Shown: in pieces, positions 50,001 through 59,316 of the stretch
How positions within the stretch are numbered: the first letter of the stretch is position 1
How the letters are laid out: each line of letters starts with the position of its first letter
Assembly (NCBI GenBank): GCA_043739385.1
Contig: JAYUED010000002.1
Span: 85,555 to 149,554, forward strand
Direction of reading: 5' to 3'
DNA length: 64,000 nucleotides
Origin: Defluviibacillus sp043739385
Lineage (GTDB): Bacteria > Pseudomonadota > Gammaproteobacteria > Burkholderiales > Burkholderiaceae_C
The notes under the pieces: model-generated
Databases searched by the model: none
Seen by the model: the letters and a program-made list of their open reading frames with translations, nothing else
What the model was told of the DNA's origin: nothing
Translations under genes and position numbers: made by a program

Positions 50001-51674
50001 TTAGTCGTTGGCAAAAATATCAACGTCTTTAGTTTCCTTGATGAACAGCATGCCGATCACAAACGTCGCCGCAGCAACTATCACGGGGTACCACAGACCG
50101 TAGAAGATGTCGCCTGTTGCGGCCACCATGGCGAACGCGGTAGTGGGCAACAATCCACCGAACCAGCCGTTACCGATGTGGTAAGGCAAGCTCATGGAGG
50201 TGTAGCGGATACGCGTGGGGAACATCTCCACCAGCATGGCTGCGATAGGACCGTAAACCATGGTGACCAAAATCACCAGAAAAACCAAAATCGCCAGCAC
50301 CATAGGTATGTTCATCGTGGCCGTGTCAGCCTTGGCTGTCAAACCACCCGCTTTGGCGGCATCAGCGACTGTCTTCTTGAATTCTGCAATCCCTTTAGCG
50401 CTTTCAGATGAGAAGCCATCGCGTTTGTCATTCAACGTGGCGTTCAAAGACGCGATATCTTGGTCGCCGATTTTGATAACTGCCAAGGTACCTGCAGGCG
50501 CCGCGATATTGGTGTACGGCACCGAATTTTCAGTCAACGTGCGCTTGGCGATATCGCAAGAGCTGGTGAAATCAATCGGACGGGCAATCGGGCTACCCTG
50601 GAACGAGCACTGTGCAGGATCTGCCGTTACGCTCACGTGCATGGTTTGCTGCGCTTTGACCAATGCAGGGTTGGCATATCCCAACAGCATAGGGAACACA
50701 GTGAAATAGGTCAGCGCGGCAATCAGGCAACCGCCCATGATGATGGGCTTACGGCCAATTTTGTCCGACAAAGAACCAAACACAATGAAGAACGGCGTAC
50801 CAATAATCAGCGCTGCAGCGATAAACAGATTGGCTGTTTTAGGATCGACTTTGGCAATCGCGGTCAAAAAGAACAAGGCATAGAACTGACCTGTGTACCA
50901 CACGACGGCTTGGCCTGCGGTCAAACCGATCAACGCCAAGATGACGACTTTCATGTTTTTCCATTGACCGAAAGCTTCCGTCAACGGCGCCTTAGAGGTT
51001 TTGCCTTCAGCCTTCATTTTTTGGAAGGCAGGGGATTCGTTCATGCTCAAGCGGATGTACACCGACACCGCCAACAACAAAATGGACACCAGGAACGGAA
51101 TGCGCCAGCCCCACACATCAAAGTCAGCACCCGTCAACTCGCGCGTGACCAAAATCACGATCAACGACAAGAACAAGCCCAGCGTGGCTGTGGTTTGAAT
51201 CCACGCTGTGTAGGCCCCGCGTCTGCCTTGTGGCGAGTGCTCAGCGACGTAGGTCGCCGCACCGCCATATTCTCCCCCCAAAGCCAAACCTTGCAGCATG
51301 CGCAAAGCGACCAGAATGATAGGGGCGGCGATGCCGATGTCTTTGTAGGCGGGCAACAAGCCCACAACAAAAGTCGCGGAACCCATGATGAGAATCGTCA
51401 CCAAGAATGTGTATTTGCGGCCAATCATGTCGCCCAAACGGCCAAACACCAGCGCCCCAAAAGGACGTACCAAAAAGCCAGCAGCAAACGCCAGCAACGC
51501 AAAAATGTAAGCCGATGTTGGATCAAGGCCACCAAAGAACTGTTTGGCGATAACGGCAGCGAGCGAGCCGTAGAGGTAAAAGTCATACCATTCAAAAACG
51601 GTGCCAAGCGATGAGGCGAAGATGACCTTCTTTTCCTCAGCACTCATGGGCCGGGGTGCGGCTGCAGTTGCCAT
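50001..51674 (-). CDS. MFS transporter of the metabolite:H+ symporter (MHS) type with a large periplasmic insertion
   Basis: About 557 residues, over 100 longer than usual MHS proteins. Family motifs are ASSLGTVFEWYDFYLYGSLA at the start, GRLGDMIGRKYTF after TM2, RMLQGLALGGEYGGAA, and SLSDKIGRKPIIMGG. Between residues 334 and 453 there is a roughly 120-residue hydrophilic insertion with two Cys (about 356 and 373), which could form a disulfide outside the membrane. The substrate is probably a carboxylate or betaine, by family. The ATG at 51674 has a GGAG site. It has its own promoter region (51675-51886) and terminator, so it is monocistronic. Confidence 0.83.
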   Translation of the reverse strand: MATAAAPRPMSAEEKKVIFASSLGTVFEWYDFYLYGSLAAVIAKQFFGGLDPTSAYIFALLAFAAGFLVRPFGALVFGRLGDMIGRKYTFLVTILIMGSATFVVGLLPAYKDIGIAAPIILVALRMLQGLALGGEYGGAATYVAEHSPQGRRGAYTAWIQTTATLGLFLSLIVILVTRELTGADFDVWGWRIPFLVSILLLAVSVYIRLSMNESPAFQKMKAEGKTSKAPLTEAFGQWKNMKVVILALIGLTAGQAVVWYTGQFYALFFLTAIAKVDPKTANLFIAAALIIGTPFFIVFGSLSDKIGRKPIIMGGCLIAALTYFTVFPMLLGYANPALVKAQQTMHVSVTADPAQCSFQGSPIARPIDFTSSCDIAKRTLTENSVPYTNIAAPAGTLAVIKIGDQDIASLNATLNDKRDGFSSESAKGIAEFKKTVADAAKAGGLTAKADTATMNIPMVLAILVFLVILVTMVYGPIAAMLVEMFPTRIRYTSMSLPYHIGNGWFGGLLPTTAFAMVAATGDIFYGLWYPVIVAAATFVIGMLFIKETKDVDIFAND

Positions 51675-51886
51675 GTTTTGTCTCCAAAAATGTGAATACA
51701 CAGCTCTCGGTGTGAAAGCCCGACCGCATTGTTGAAGCCTGCACTGACCCCTCTCTGACGCGAAACCAACAGCGACTTACAAACTACGTAATTACCCCTA
51801 CCAAACATTTCATGTGGTGATGAATATGCGCCTATATCAATTTTTCCGCTGTTTTCGGGATGATGCTGTTGTTAAGTAGGTATTTT

Positions 51887-52534
51887 CTAAGGCGCCGTTT
51901 TTCTGACGACACCTGCCTTCACTTGTGTCGCAGCCTTCCACGCTGGCCCGTCAAACCAAGCATCGCCCAAACACCAAGCACGCAGCATCGGCAATGAATC
52001 CAGCCCCCAGAAAACTTTGTCGTCCACCACGAAAGTCGGCACCCCAAACAGGCCCAATGCCAATGCGGCTTCGGTATCGGATTTGAGGTGCGCTTTGACA
52101 GCCTCCCCGGCGGGGTCACGCGGGGGGTTCAATCCAGCCGTTAGCTCAGCCAGACGCACAAGGTCAACCGCATCGGAACCACCGCGCCAAACATGGCGGA
52201 ACAGGGTCTCCACCACGTAGCGATTGACTACGCCATCCTCTCGACACGCCAACGCCAAACGCAGCAACGAAAGTGGATTGAACGGGTGCGCAGCAGGTAA
52301 CTCCAGTGGAATGCCTTCAGCGTGGGCCAGCCACTGCACTTGGCGGTAAGTCCAGTCGCGCTTGGGAGCTATTTCAGCGGGGCCTAACTGCCCATGGTGC
52401 TTAAGAAAACTGGCGAACAATACGGGTTTGTAAGCCACGCTGTAACTCAAACCCTCCAGCGTCTGGGGCAGCTTCTCAAACGCAAGGTAAGCGTAAGGAG
52501 AAATAAAATCAAGATAGAAGGTGATGTGCTTCAT
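51887..52534 (-). CDS. 2-hydroxychromene-2-carboxylate isomerase family protein (DsbA-fold)
   Basis: A 215-residue protein with a thioredoxin-like kappa-GST fold. FYLDFISPYAYLAFEKL carries the active-site Ser that replaces the Dsb Cys pair. RDWTYRQVQWLAHAEGIP and the LFGVPTFVVDDKVFWG cis-Pro loop follow. In naphthalene pathways the isomerase uses glutathione, but many homologues are in unrelated clusters. Here it is the last gene of the leucine-degradation string, so its role is unclear. Confidence 0.82.
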   Translation of the reverse strand: MKHITFYLDFISPYAYLAFEKLPQTLEGLSYSVAYKPVLFASFLKHHGQLGPAEIAPKRDWTYRQVQWLAHAEGIPLELPAAHPFNPLSLLRLALACREDGVVNRYVVETLFRHVWRGGSDAVDLVRLAELTAGLNPPRDPAGEAVKAHLKSDTEAALALGLFGVPTFVVDDKVFWGLDSLPMLRAWCLGDAWFDGPAWKAATQVKAGVVRKTAP

Positions 52535-52564
52535 GGTGATTCGTCTTGGTACTTCCTGATTCAG

Positions 52565-52798
52565 TCAAAGCAGCGTCTCTGCACGCTCGGCGATTTGCTT
52601 CCATACACCGCGCTTGCCATCGTCATCCAACGTGCTCCAGGCGCGAAGTTCGTCGAGCGTACGCAGACAGCCCAGGCACAAACTCTGGTCTTCATTCATT
52701 TTGCAAACTGAAATGCACGGCGAAGCTACCTTGTCACCGTTCAAGGCTGTTGCGCTTGCCTGCTGAGCACGAACAGCTATGGAATCAATAGCAATCAT
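52565..52798 (-). CDS. DUF1289 family protein
   Basis: A 77-residue protein with the DUF1289 Cys pattern SPCISVCKMNEDQSLCLGCLRTLDE, a likely metal-binding motif, and a conserved W near the end. Its ATG overlaps the stop of the YbaK gene (ATGA). DUF1289 function is unknown. Confidence 0.82.
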   Translation of the reverse strand: MIAIDSIAVRAQQASATALNGDKVASPCISVCKMNEDQSLCLGCLRTLDELRAWSTLDDDGKRGVWKQIAERAETLL

Positions 52799-53361
52799 GG
52801 CGATACAGCCGCAGTAGCTACGGCTGCGGCCACATCAACCACTGGCGCACCCGTTAAACGCGCTAAGTCGCTGGGGATGAGTTTGAAAACCGCATGGGGA
52901 TGACCCGCCGCCGCCCAAATTTCGGTAAATCGAAAAAGATCACGGTCGATCAAAGTCACGGGCGGATGCAAGTGACCCACCGGGGAGACGCCTCCAATCG
53001 AAAAGCCAGTTTGAGCCTTGACGAAATCAGCGTCGGCACGGCCCAACTTGCTGCCACCTGCACAGACCAGCGCTGCCACTTTTTTCTCATCGACCCGCCT
53101 GTCACCGGAGGTGATGACCAGCACGGCCACATCGTTGTCCCCATGGGTATCCGATTCGGCACCCGTTTCGGCACTTTTACGGCGAAAGATAATGCTCTTG
53201 GCGATTTGCCCAACGGCGATGCCTAAAGCGTCAGCCGCCTGTTGCGCTGTGCGGGCTGCGTCGTCCAGCATCACTGGCGCATGGGGGTGATCCAAGGCCT
53301 GCAAAACGCGGGCGATACGCTGCACGCCTTCAGGTAGAGTTTTCAGTTCAGCACCACACAT
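52795..53361 (-). CDS. YbaK/EbsC family aminoacyl-tRNA deacylase-like protein
   Basis: A 188-residue protein of the YbaK/ProX fold: GQIAKSIIFR with the catalytic Lys, VLVITSGDRRVDEKKV and GFSIGGVSPVGHLHP. Family members clear mischarged tRNA (for example Cys-tRNA-Pro). It starts 3 bases after the HMG-CoA lyase stop, so it is co-transcribed with the liu genes, an unusual partner. Confidence 0.83.
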   Translation of the reverse strand: MCGAELKTLPEGVQRIARVLQALDHPHAPVMLDDAARTAQQAADALGIAVGQIAKSIIFRRKSAETGAESDTHGDNDVAVLVITSGDRRVDEKKVAALVCAGGSKLGRADADFVKAQTGFSIGGVSPVGHLHPPVTLIDRDLFRFTEIWAAAGHPHAVFKLIPSDLARLTGAPVVDVAAAVATAAVSP

Positions 53362-53364
53362 GGA

Positions 53365-54285
53365 TCAATTTACTCTTTTGTTAAGGATAGCTGTCGCTGC
53401 ACGCGAGCTTGGCTTGCGCCCCAGAAAGTCACTGATGAAAGCGCCTGCGTCCACCAGTTTATCGAGATCAATCCCCGTCTCAATCCCCATCCCGTGCAGC
53501 AGGTAGACCACATCCTCGGTCGCCACGTTGCCCGTCGCGCCTTTGGCATAAGGGCAACCGCCCAGACCAGCAACAGAGGTGTCGTACTGCCATATGCCTA
53601 GCTCCAGGCTGGCAAGGGTGTTAGCGAGCGCCTGCCCATAGGTGTCGTGGAAGTGGCCAGAAATATCGTTCACGCTGTAATGCTGCAAGGCCGCCTCGAG
53701 CGCCCGCTGCACTTTGAGCGGGGTGCCCACGCCAATCGTGTCAGCCACACCAATGTGCTGCACACCGATGTCACGCATCAACTGCGCCACCATCGCCACC
53801 CGCGCGGGGGCAATCTCGCCTTCATACGGACACCCTACGGTGCAAGAAATCGCACCGCGCACGTAGATGCCCTGCGCCCGCGCCGCCTCAGTGACGGGAC
53901 GAAAGCGCTCGATGCTCTCTGCGATGGAGCAATTGATGTTGCGCTGGCTGAAGGCTTCACTGGCCGCCCCAAAGACGACGATTTCATCGGGCCACTGGTC
54001 GCGCGGCGCTGCAAGAGCGGCTTGCAGGCCTTGCATATTGGGTGTCAACACGGCGTAGCGCACACCGGTCTTGCGAGTGATACCTGCCATCACCTGTGCG
54101 TTGTCCGCCATTTGTGGCACCCATTTTGGAGACACGAAACTGGTGGCTTCAATGTGCATCACCCCGGCGTCTTGCAAGCGGTGAACCAGCTCTACTTTGA
54201 CGGCGGCGGGTACGAGTTGCTTTTCATTTTGCAGACCGTCACGTGGGCCTACATCGACAAGTTTGACAGTGTGGGGAAAATTCAT
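53365..54285 (-). CDS. liuE: Hydroxymethylglutaryl-CoA lyase
   Basis: A 306-residue TIM-barrel enzyme. VDVGPRDGLQNEKQ at the N-terminus, the metal-binding HFHDTYGQALAN, and the signature GGCPYAKGATGNVATED with the catalytic Cys are all present. It splits HMG-CoA to acetyl-CoA and acetoacetate, the last step of leucine breakdown. It lies downstream of mccA and mccB on the same strand. Confidence 0.92.
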   Translation of the reverse strand: MNFPHTVKLVDVGPRDGLQNEKQLVPAAVKVELVHRLQDAGVMHIEATSFVSPKWVPQMADNAQVMAGITRKTGVRYAVLTPNMQGLQAALAAPRDQWPDEIVVFGAASEAFSQRNINCSIAESIERFRPVTEAARAQGIYVRGAISCTVGCPYEGEIAPARVAMVAQLMRDIGVQHIGVADTIGVGTPLKVQRALEAALQHYSVNDISGHFHDTYGQALANTLASLELGIWQYDTSVAGLGGCPYAKGATGNVATEDVVYLLHGMGIETGIDLDKLVDAGAFISDFLGRKPSSRAATAILNKRVN

Positions 54286-54329
54286 AGGATGGTCTTTTCT
54301 GTTCTTCTGTTCTCAATCAATAACCGTAC

Positions 54330-55250
54330 TCAGTACCCGCGTTCGCGCTCCACCACGCCAGCTACCGGCAAACCCAGCGCCATCGCAGTAATCTTGCCAG
54401 CGATCTGGGCAATGCTGTCTTCCCGCAAAGTCCGGGCCGACGTGTGTGGCGTGACGGTGATTTTGGGGTGCAGCCAAAACGGGTGTGCGCTTGGCAAAGG
54501 CTCCTGGCGAAACACGTCCAGCGTGGCCCCTGCCAAGTGACCGCTGTCGATCAGCGCGATCAAATCGTCGTCCACCAGATGGCCGCCGCGGGCGACGTTG
54601 ATGACATAGCCACCTGGTTGTAACAGCGACAGGTTGCGGTAATTCAGGATATCTTGCGTCTCAGGCGTGAGCGGCATCAGGCAAACCAGCACCTTGGACG
54701 CAGCCAGAAAGTCGTCCAACTGCTCGGTTCCCGCAAAGCCGCGCACACCATCCAACACCTTAGGGCTACGACTCCAGGCGTTGACGGAGAAATCGAAGCC
54801 TTTGAGCGCCTGCGCCACCCGCGTGCCCAACACGCCCAAACCCATCACGCCAACGGTGAAATCCGCACGCATCCTGGGCTTACGGTACGACCATTTTCCC
54901 GCACGGGTATCAGCCTCGTAGCCGTCGAACTCACGGAAATGACGGATCACCGCATGGCACACGTATTCGGCCATTTGCACCGACATGCCTGCATCATCCA
55001 GCCGAACCACTTGGGCTTGCGGTGGGATGTTCAGCTTCATCAGCGCATCGACACCCGCGCCCATGTTGAACACAGCTTTGAGGTCAGGTTGCTCGTCAAA
55101 AAAGGCTTGGGGCGGCGCCCAGACAACAGCGTAGTCTGCAGGAGGGGCGCCGGGCACCCAGGAAGTGAATTCGGCACCGGGCAAGGCGGCGCGAAAGCCA
55201 TCTACCCAGGGATCGGTACGGCCATCTTTCCAGTAAAACGCAATTTTCAT
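54330..55250 (-). CDS. ghrA: Glyoxylate/hydroxypyruvate reductase A-type 2-hydroxyacid dehydrogenase
   Basis: A 306-residue NAD(P)-binding protein: GVMGLGVLGTRVAQ (Rossmann), NVARGGHLVDDDLI with the Arg of the family, FRQEPLPSAHPFW, and the catalytic His in VTPHTSART. The whole layout fits GhrA, which reduces glyoxylate and hydroxypyruvate. Its place inside the leucine operon has no clear reason from the chemistry. Confidence 0.85.
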   Translation of the reverse strand: MKIAFYWKDGRTDPWVDGFRAALPGAEFTSWVPGAPPADYAVVWAPPQAFFDEQPDLKAVFNMGAGVDALMKLNIPPQAQVVRLDDAGMSVQMAEYVCHAVIRHFREFDGYEADTRAGKWSYRKPRMRADFTVGVMGLGVLGTRVAQALKGFDFSVNAWSRSPKVLDGVRGFAGTEQLDDFLAASKVLVCLMPLTPETQDILNYRNLSLLQPGGYVINVARGGHLVDDDLIALIDSGHLAGATLDVFRQEPLPSAHPFWLHPKITVTPHTSARTLREDSIAQIAGKITAMALGLPVAGVVERERGY

Positions 55251-55287
55251 GAGTTCAATTTAAATTTAAATTTCGATTACAGCCCGT

Positions 55288-57306
55288 TCAAGCGTGTAAT
55301 TTAAGGAGTTCCGAGCCTTCAGTCACCTGATCCCCCGGCGCGTAGAGCAGCTCAGCCACAACGCCATCGGTCGGCGCTGCGATGGTGTGCTCCATTTTCA
55401 TCGCTTCCATCACTGCCAACGCTTGCCCTTTGATGACTTTATCGCCAGCTTTAACCGAGAACGACACCACCTTCCCAGGCATAGGCGCGGTGAGACGCCC
55501 CCCTTCGGCATGCGCTTCACCAGCGTGGGCGAATGCATCCACCACTATTATTTTAGTAGCACCTTGTGTCGTGTAAACATGCCTATCCTCGCCATTTCGA
55601 TACACATGAGCGGTGCAGCGCTTGCCGTTGAATTGCAGCTCCAGCACGGCGTTGCCTTGACCGACGGACCAGACCAACGGGCCAACTGCGTCACCGACCT
55701 GAAGCACCAGTGCGCCATCGTGCAAGTAGCGCAACTCAGCCTCCACCGCCTCGCCATGGAACTCCAACGTAAAGCGCCGCGTACGAATACCGTGGGTGCT
55801 CCAGCCATCACGGCGGCTGAAAGGGTCAGCATCCTCTTGACGGCGTTCATCCGCCAGCGTTTGTGCGACTACTGCAGCAGCAGCCAGCGGCAAACCCACA
55901 CGCTCTTGTTTGAACAGCACAGCTTCTTCACGCGGAATCAGCGCAGTGTCTAGCTGCGCCGTAACAAACGAAGGGCTTTGAATCACGTGACGCAGAAACT
56001 GCACATTAGTGTTCAGACCAACGATGTGGGTTTGCGACAAGGCCATATCCATTCGGGCCAACGCCTCAGCCCGGGTTTTGCCGTGGACGATGAGTTTGGC
56101 AATCATGGAATCGTAGAACGGACTGATTGCATCACCCTGACGCACACCGTCGTCCACGCGCACAGCGACGCCTGTGTCGCTCAGGTTCGCGCGCTCGAAG
56201 CTCGTACAGCCGGGCTTTTGGTAGACGTGCAAGGTGCCCGTCGCAGGCAAAAAGTTGTTATCTGGGTTCTCGGCGCAAATGCGCGCTTCAATGGCGTGGC
56301 CGGTGATACGAAGATCAGACTGCTGGAGCGGCAATGGCTCGCCTGACGCGACGCGCAACTGCCATTCCACTAAATCCAAACCGGTAATAGCCTCGGTAAC
56401 GGGGTGCTCGACTTGCAGCCTCGTATTCATCTCCATAAAGAAGAAGTTCATCGAACCATCAGCCCGTTGCTCGACAATGAATTCCACCGTGCCTGCACCT
56501 ACGTAGTTCACCACTTTGGCCGCCGCCACGGCAGCCTCACCCATCTGTCGTCGCATAGCCTCGGTCATGCCAGGTGCGGGCGCTTCTTCCAACACCTTTT
56601 GATGGCGGCGCTGCACCGAGCAATCGCGCTCAAACAAGTAGACGATGTTGCCTTGCGTGTCGCCAAATACTTGGATTTCAATGTGACGCGGGCGCTGCAC
56701 GTATTTTTCAATCAGCACCACGCCATTGCCAAAGCTGTTGACGGCTTCGCGCTGGCATGAAGCAAGAGCAGCGGAGAAGTCCTCTGCACTGTCCACCGCC
56801 CGCATCCCCTTGCCACCACCACCTGCGCTGGCCTTGATGAGCACGGGGTAGCCAATGCGGTCGGCCTCGCGTTGCAATAAAGCCGGGTCTTGGTCTGCAC
56901 CGTGGTAGCCGGGCACCAAAGGTACACCGGCCTTTTCCATCAGTTGCTTAGATTCCGCTTTCAAGCCCATCGCTTTGATGGCTGAAGGGGGTGGGCCAAT
57001 AAAAACCAATCCCGCATCGGCACAGGCTTGGGCGAAGGCTTCGTTCTCGCTCAAAAAACCGTAGCCGGGGTGAATCGCCTGCGCACCAGTGGCGATGGCA
57101 GCATCGAGGATTCGCTCCCACTGCAAATAGCTGTCTTTGGGGGCGCTACCACCGATGTGGACAGCCTCATCGCACGCTGCCACATGCTTTGCATGGGCAT
57201 CGGCATCCGAATACACCGCTACTGTTTTTACAGCCAACTTGGTACAACTGGCAGCGACACGACAGGCTATTTCACCGCGATTGGCAATCAGAATTTTGGT
57301 AAACAT
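55288..57306 (-). CDS. liuD: Methylcrotonyl-CoA carboxylase, biotin-containing alpha subunit
   Basis: A 672-residue acyl-CoA carboxylase alpha chain with biotin carboxylase domain (about 1-445; KILIANRGEIACRV, the ATP loop KASAGGGGKGMR, EMNTRLQVEHPVTE) and C-terminal biotinyl domain (VMEAMKMEHTI with the biotinylated Lys). The order mccB - DUF4126 - hydrolase - mccA - HMG-CoA lyase and the LiuR-like operator support methylcrotonyl-CoA rather than propionyl-CoA as substrate. It carboxylates biotin for the beta subunit in leucine breakdown. Confidence 0.88.
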   Translation of the reverse strand: MFTKILIANRGEIACRVAASCTKLAVKTVAVYSDADAHAKHVAACDEAVHIGGSAPKDSYLQWERILDAAIATGAQAIHPGYGFLSENEAFAQACADAGLVFIGPPPSAIKAMGLKAESKQLMEKAGVPLVPGYHGADQDPALLQREADRIGYPVLIKASAGGGGKGMRAVDSAEDFSAALASCQREAVNSFGNGVVLIEKYVQRPRHIEIQVFGDTQGNIVYLFERDCSVQRRHQKVLEEAPAPGMTEAMRRQMGEAAVAAAKVVNYVGAGTVEFIVEQRADGSMNFFFMEMNTRLQVEHPVTEAITGLDLVEWQLRVASGEPLPLQQSDLRITGHAIEARICAENPDNNFLPATGTLHVYQKPGCTSFERANLSDTGVAVRVDDGVRQGDAISPFYDSMIAKLIVHGKTRAEALARMDMALSQTHIVGLNTNVQFLRHVIQSPSFVTAQLDTALIPREEAVLFKQERVGLPLAAAAVVAQTLADERRQEDADPFSRRDGWSTHGIRTRRFTLEFHGEAVEAELRYLHDGALVLQVGDAVGPLVWSVGQGNAVLELQFNGKRCTAHVYRNGEDRHVYTTQGATKIIVVDAFAHAGEAHAEGGRLTAPMPGKVVSFSVKAGDKVIKGQALAVMEAMKMEHTIAAPTDGVVAELLYAPGDQVTEGSELLKLHA

Positions 57307-57358
57307 GGGAGTTCCACTACAGGTTATTCAGGCAGTTGAGGGCGGTAATAGGCAATGT

Positions 57359-58510
57359 TCATGGCTCCGCCCCATAAATTACGCAAGGTTGGTTTCCTTT
57401 GCGCTGGCAATGGGCCAGGGCACGTGACAACGTGTCGTCACCAGACGACCAGCCCCAAGCACCACCGGCACCCGAGGCAAACGCTTTCGGTGCAGACTGG
57501 GTCAAATAACGGGCATAGGCCTCTTTGCCCGTGGCGCCCAACGAGGCTGGTGGATTTACAGAAGGGGCCAATGCCGCCAAGTCAGGCGATGCCAGCACAC
57601 CAGGCTGAACAAAGCCGAACTGCTTCAAAAAACTGTCTACCAAAGGCTGCCACAGGTCATTTCCTTTGGTGAAAAGCGTATGGCCGTCGGTACCAAACGC
57701 GGGCAGTAAACGGAAATCAAGTTTTGCCCCACCTGACGCATAAGCTTCACTCCAAGCGCGGCTGTTTTGAGGGCCAAAATACTTGTCGTTTTCCGCGTAG
57801 ACCCACAACATAGGGGCTTTGGCAGTGCTGCCATACACGTGCATAAGGCGCGTCATATTGAAGCTCGCACACGCCTCACCAGGGTGTGTTTTGGGGTTAC
57901 CACCGTGCCCACCAGCAAAATTGATCGCGGCGATCAACCCCGGCAGAGGTGTGGATGCAGCAGCAACAGTGGTTGCGCCACCCACCGATTGTCCAACCAG
58001 GACTAACCGACTGGCATCAATATCGGGTTGTTGTTGCAGGTACTGAGCCACCGCTACAACCTGCGCCACAGCAGCACTTAAGGCAGCTTCGTAGTGAGGA
58101 TTTGTACAACTCATGTTGTCCTCAGGGTCGCCCAAAGCGGCGGTTTCACCATATCCCAGGCGCAAAGGCACAGCAACCGCAAAACCCTTACGTACAAAGA
58201 ATCGGGCGGCTGACTCATAGCGCTGGCGTGGATATACGGCACGCGTCTCTGGATTGCGTCCGTGGTTGATGATGACCAATGGAAACGGGCCATCCCCTTT
58301 CGGGCGATAAGTAGTGACGATGAGGTCACCAGCCAGTGTTTTTCCAAAAGCATTTTGAGCGCTCGCAGGAACGCGCAGAACGGCCTCTCGGATATCGCTG
58401 TCGAGTGCAGGCGGTACATCCTGTGCCAGCACTAACGTTTGCGCCCCTGCTTGTAAGCCTATCAGGCACACGGCAATGGCTGCCATAAACGAACGCATTA
58501 ATGTTGTCAC
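57359..58510 (-). CDS. Alpha/beta hydrolase family protein, exported
   Basis: About 383 residues. A signal peptide (AAIAVCLIGLQAGAQ) is followed by an alpha/beta hydrolase core: FPLVIINHGRNPET (oxyanion), VLVGQSVGGATT with the catalytic Ser, and a distal FGTDGHTLF with the His. Many homologues are called dienelactone-hydrolase-like. The start is GTG at 58510, overlapping the DUF4126 stop as GTGA, or ATG at 58498. Its place in the liu operon is unexplained. Confidence 0.75.
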   Translation of the reverse strand: MTTLMRSFMAAIAVCLIGLQAGAQTLVLAQDVPPALDSDIREAVLRVPASAQNAFGKTLAGDLIVTTYRPKGDGPFPLVIINHGRNPETRAVYPRQRYESAARFFVRKGFAVAVPLRLGYGETAALGDPEDNMSCTNPHYEAALSAAVAQVVAVAQYLQQQPDIDASRLVLVGQSVGGATTVAAASTPLPGLIAAINFAGGHGGNPKTHPGEACASFNMTRLMHVYGSTAKAPMLWVYAENDKYFGPQNSRAWSEAYASGGAKLDFRLLPAFGTDGHTLFTKGNDLWQPLVDSFLKQFGFVQPGVLASPDLAALAPSVNPPASLGATGKEAYARYLTQSAPKAFASGAGGAWGWSSGDDTLSRALAHCQRKGNQPCVIYGAEP

Positions 58511-59241
58511 AGCTTGGATCCTCGGTCAGCTCGATTCGACGCCAACGGTGGTGCGTCCTTGAAAAAAGTGGAAATACGGGTGATGGTGGCCTTCAGAAAC
58601 TTCAGCAGATACACCAGCAGTAGCACCATCAGTACGACAACCACAGCCAACGTGGTGCCAAACGCCATCGGGTGGTTCGTCGCCAGCCATATCGCCCCCA
58701 TCACCATGCCCTCTTCAGCGAAGCTGGCGGCGATGTTGGTGAACGGCTCGGGCGAGGTGTTGATGGCCGCCCTCGCGGTAGCTTTGGTGACAAATGCAGT
58801 GGCCGCCAGCGTACCGCCCAGCAGACCCGCGACCGCGCCCAAGGTCGCGCTGTCAGCCCCAAACACGCCCGCTGCCAACGCAGCACCAGCGGGCACCCGG
58901 ATGACCGAATGCAGCACATCCCACAGCGAATCCAAACCCGGAATTTTGTCGGCGAAGAACTCAATAAACAGCATCACACCACTGCACGCCAACATCGCCG
59001 GATGCGCTAAGACATGCAAGCCCGATGGCAAGGGAAACCAACCCAGGTAACCCGCCATGCCGGTAATGAACACCACGAGGTACAAGCGCAGCCCGCTGGC
59101 CCAGCCTAAGGCCGCAGCCAGCGCAACAAGCCCGGCCATGTCCATGCCGCCCAGCGCTTTGTCCACCGTGACCGCGACATCGCCACCGCTTTCCATAAGG
59201 GAACGGAGCCAAGCCATGAGGTGAGGGAGGAGATTTTCCAA
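58507..59241 (-). CDS. DUF4126 family membrane protein
   Basis: A 244-residue protein with about five hydrophobic segments, including ALAAALGWASGLRLYLVVFITGMAG and GAVAGLLGGTLAATAFVTKATARAAINTS. This is the DUF4126 family of unknown function. The C-terminus VVVLMVLLLVYLLKFLKATI is a last membrane helix. It begins 75 bases after mccB and is coupled to the following hydrolase. Confidence 0.78.
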   Translation of the reverse strand: MENLLPHLMAWLRSLMESGGDVAVTVDKALGGMDMAGLVALAAALGWASGLRLYLVVFITGMAGYLGWFPLPSGLHVLAHPAMLACSGVMLFIEFFADKIPGLDSLWDVLHSVIRVPAGAALAAGVFGADSATLGAVAGLLGGTLAATAFVTKATARAAINTSPEPFTNIAASFAEEGMVMGAIWLATNHPMAFGTTLAVVVVLMVLLLVYLLKFLKATITRISTFFKDAPPLASNRADRGSKL

Positions 59242-59316
59242 GGTGCGGTTTAACCCAATACGATGCAGTCACGCCCAAATTCCGGCGTGCTCAATATCAA
59301 TACACCGTACATCACA

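Noticed and set aside
50460..51614. Long open frame (384 codons) on the plus strand opposite the MHS transporter
   Set aside because: It is antisense to a clear transporter gene, is rich in Gln, His and Arg without any fold motif, and has no ribosome site. It is a codon-bias shadow.
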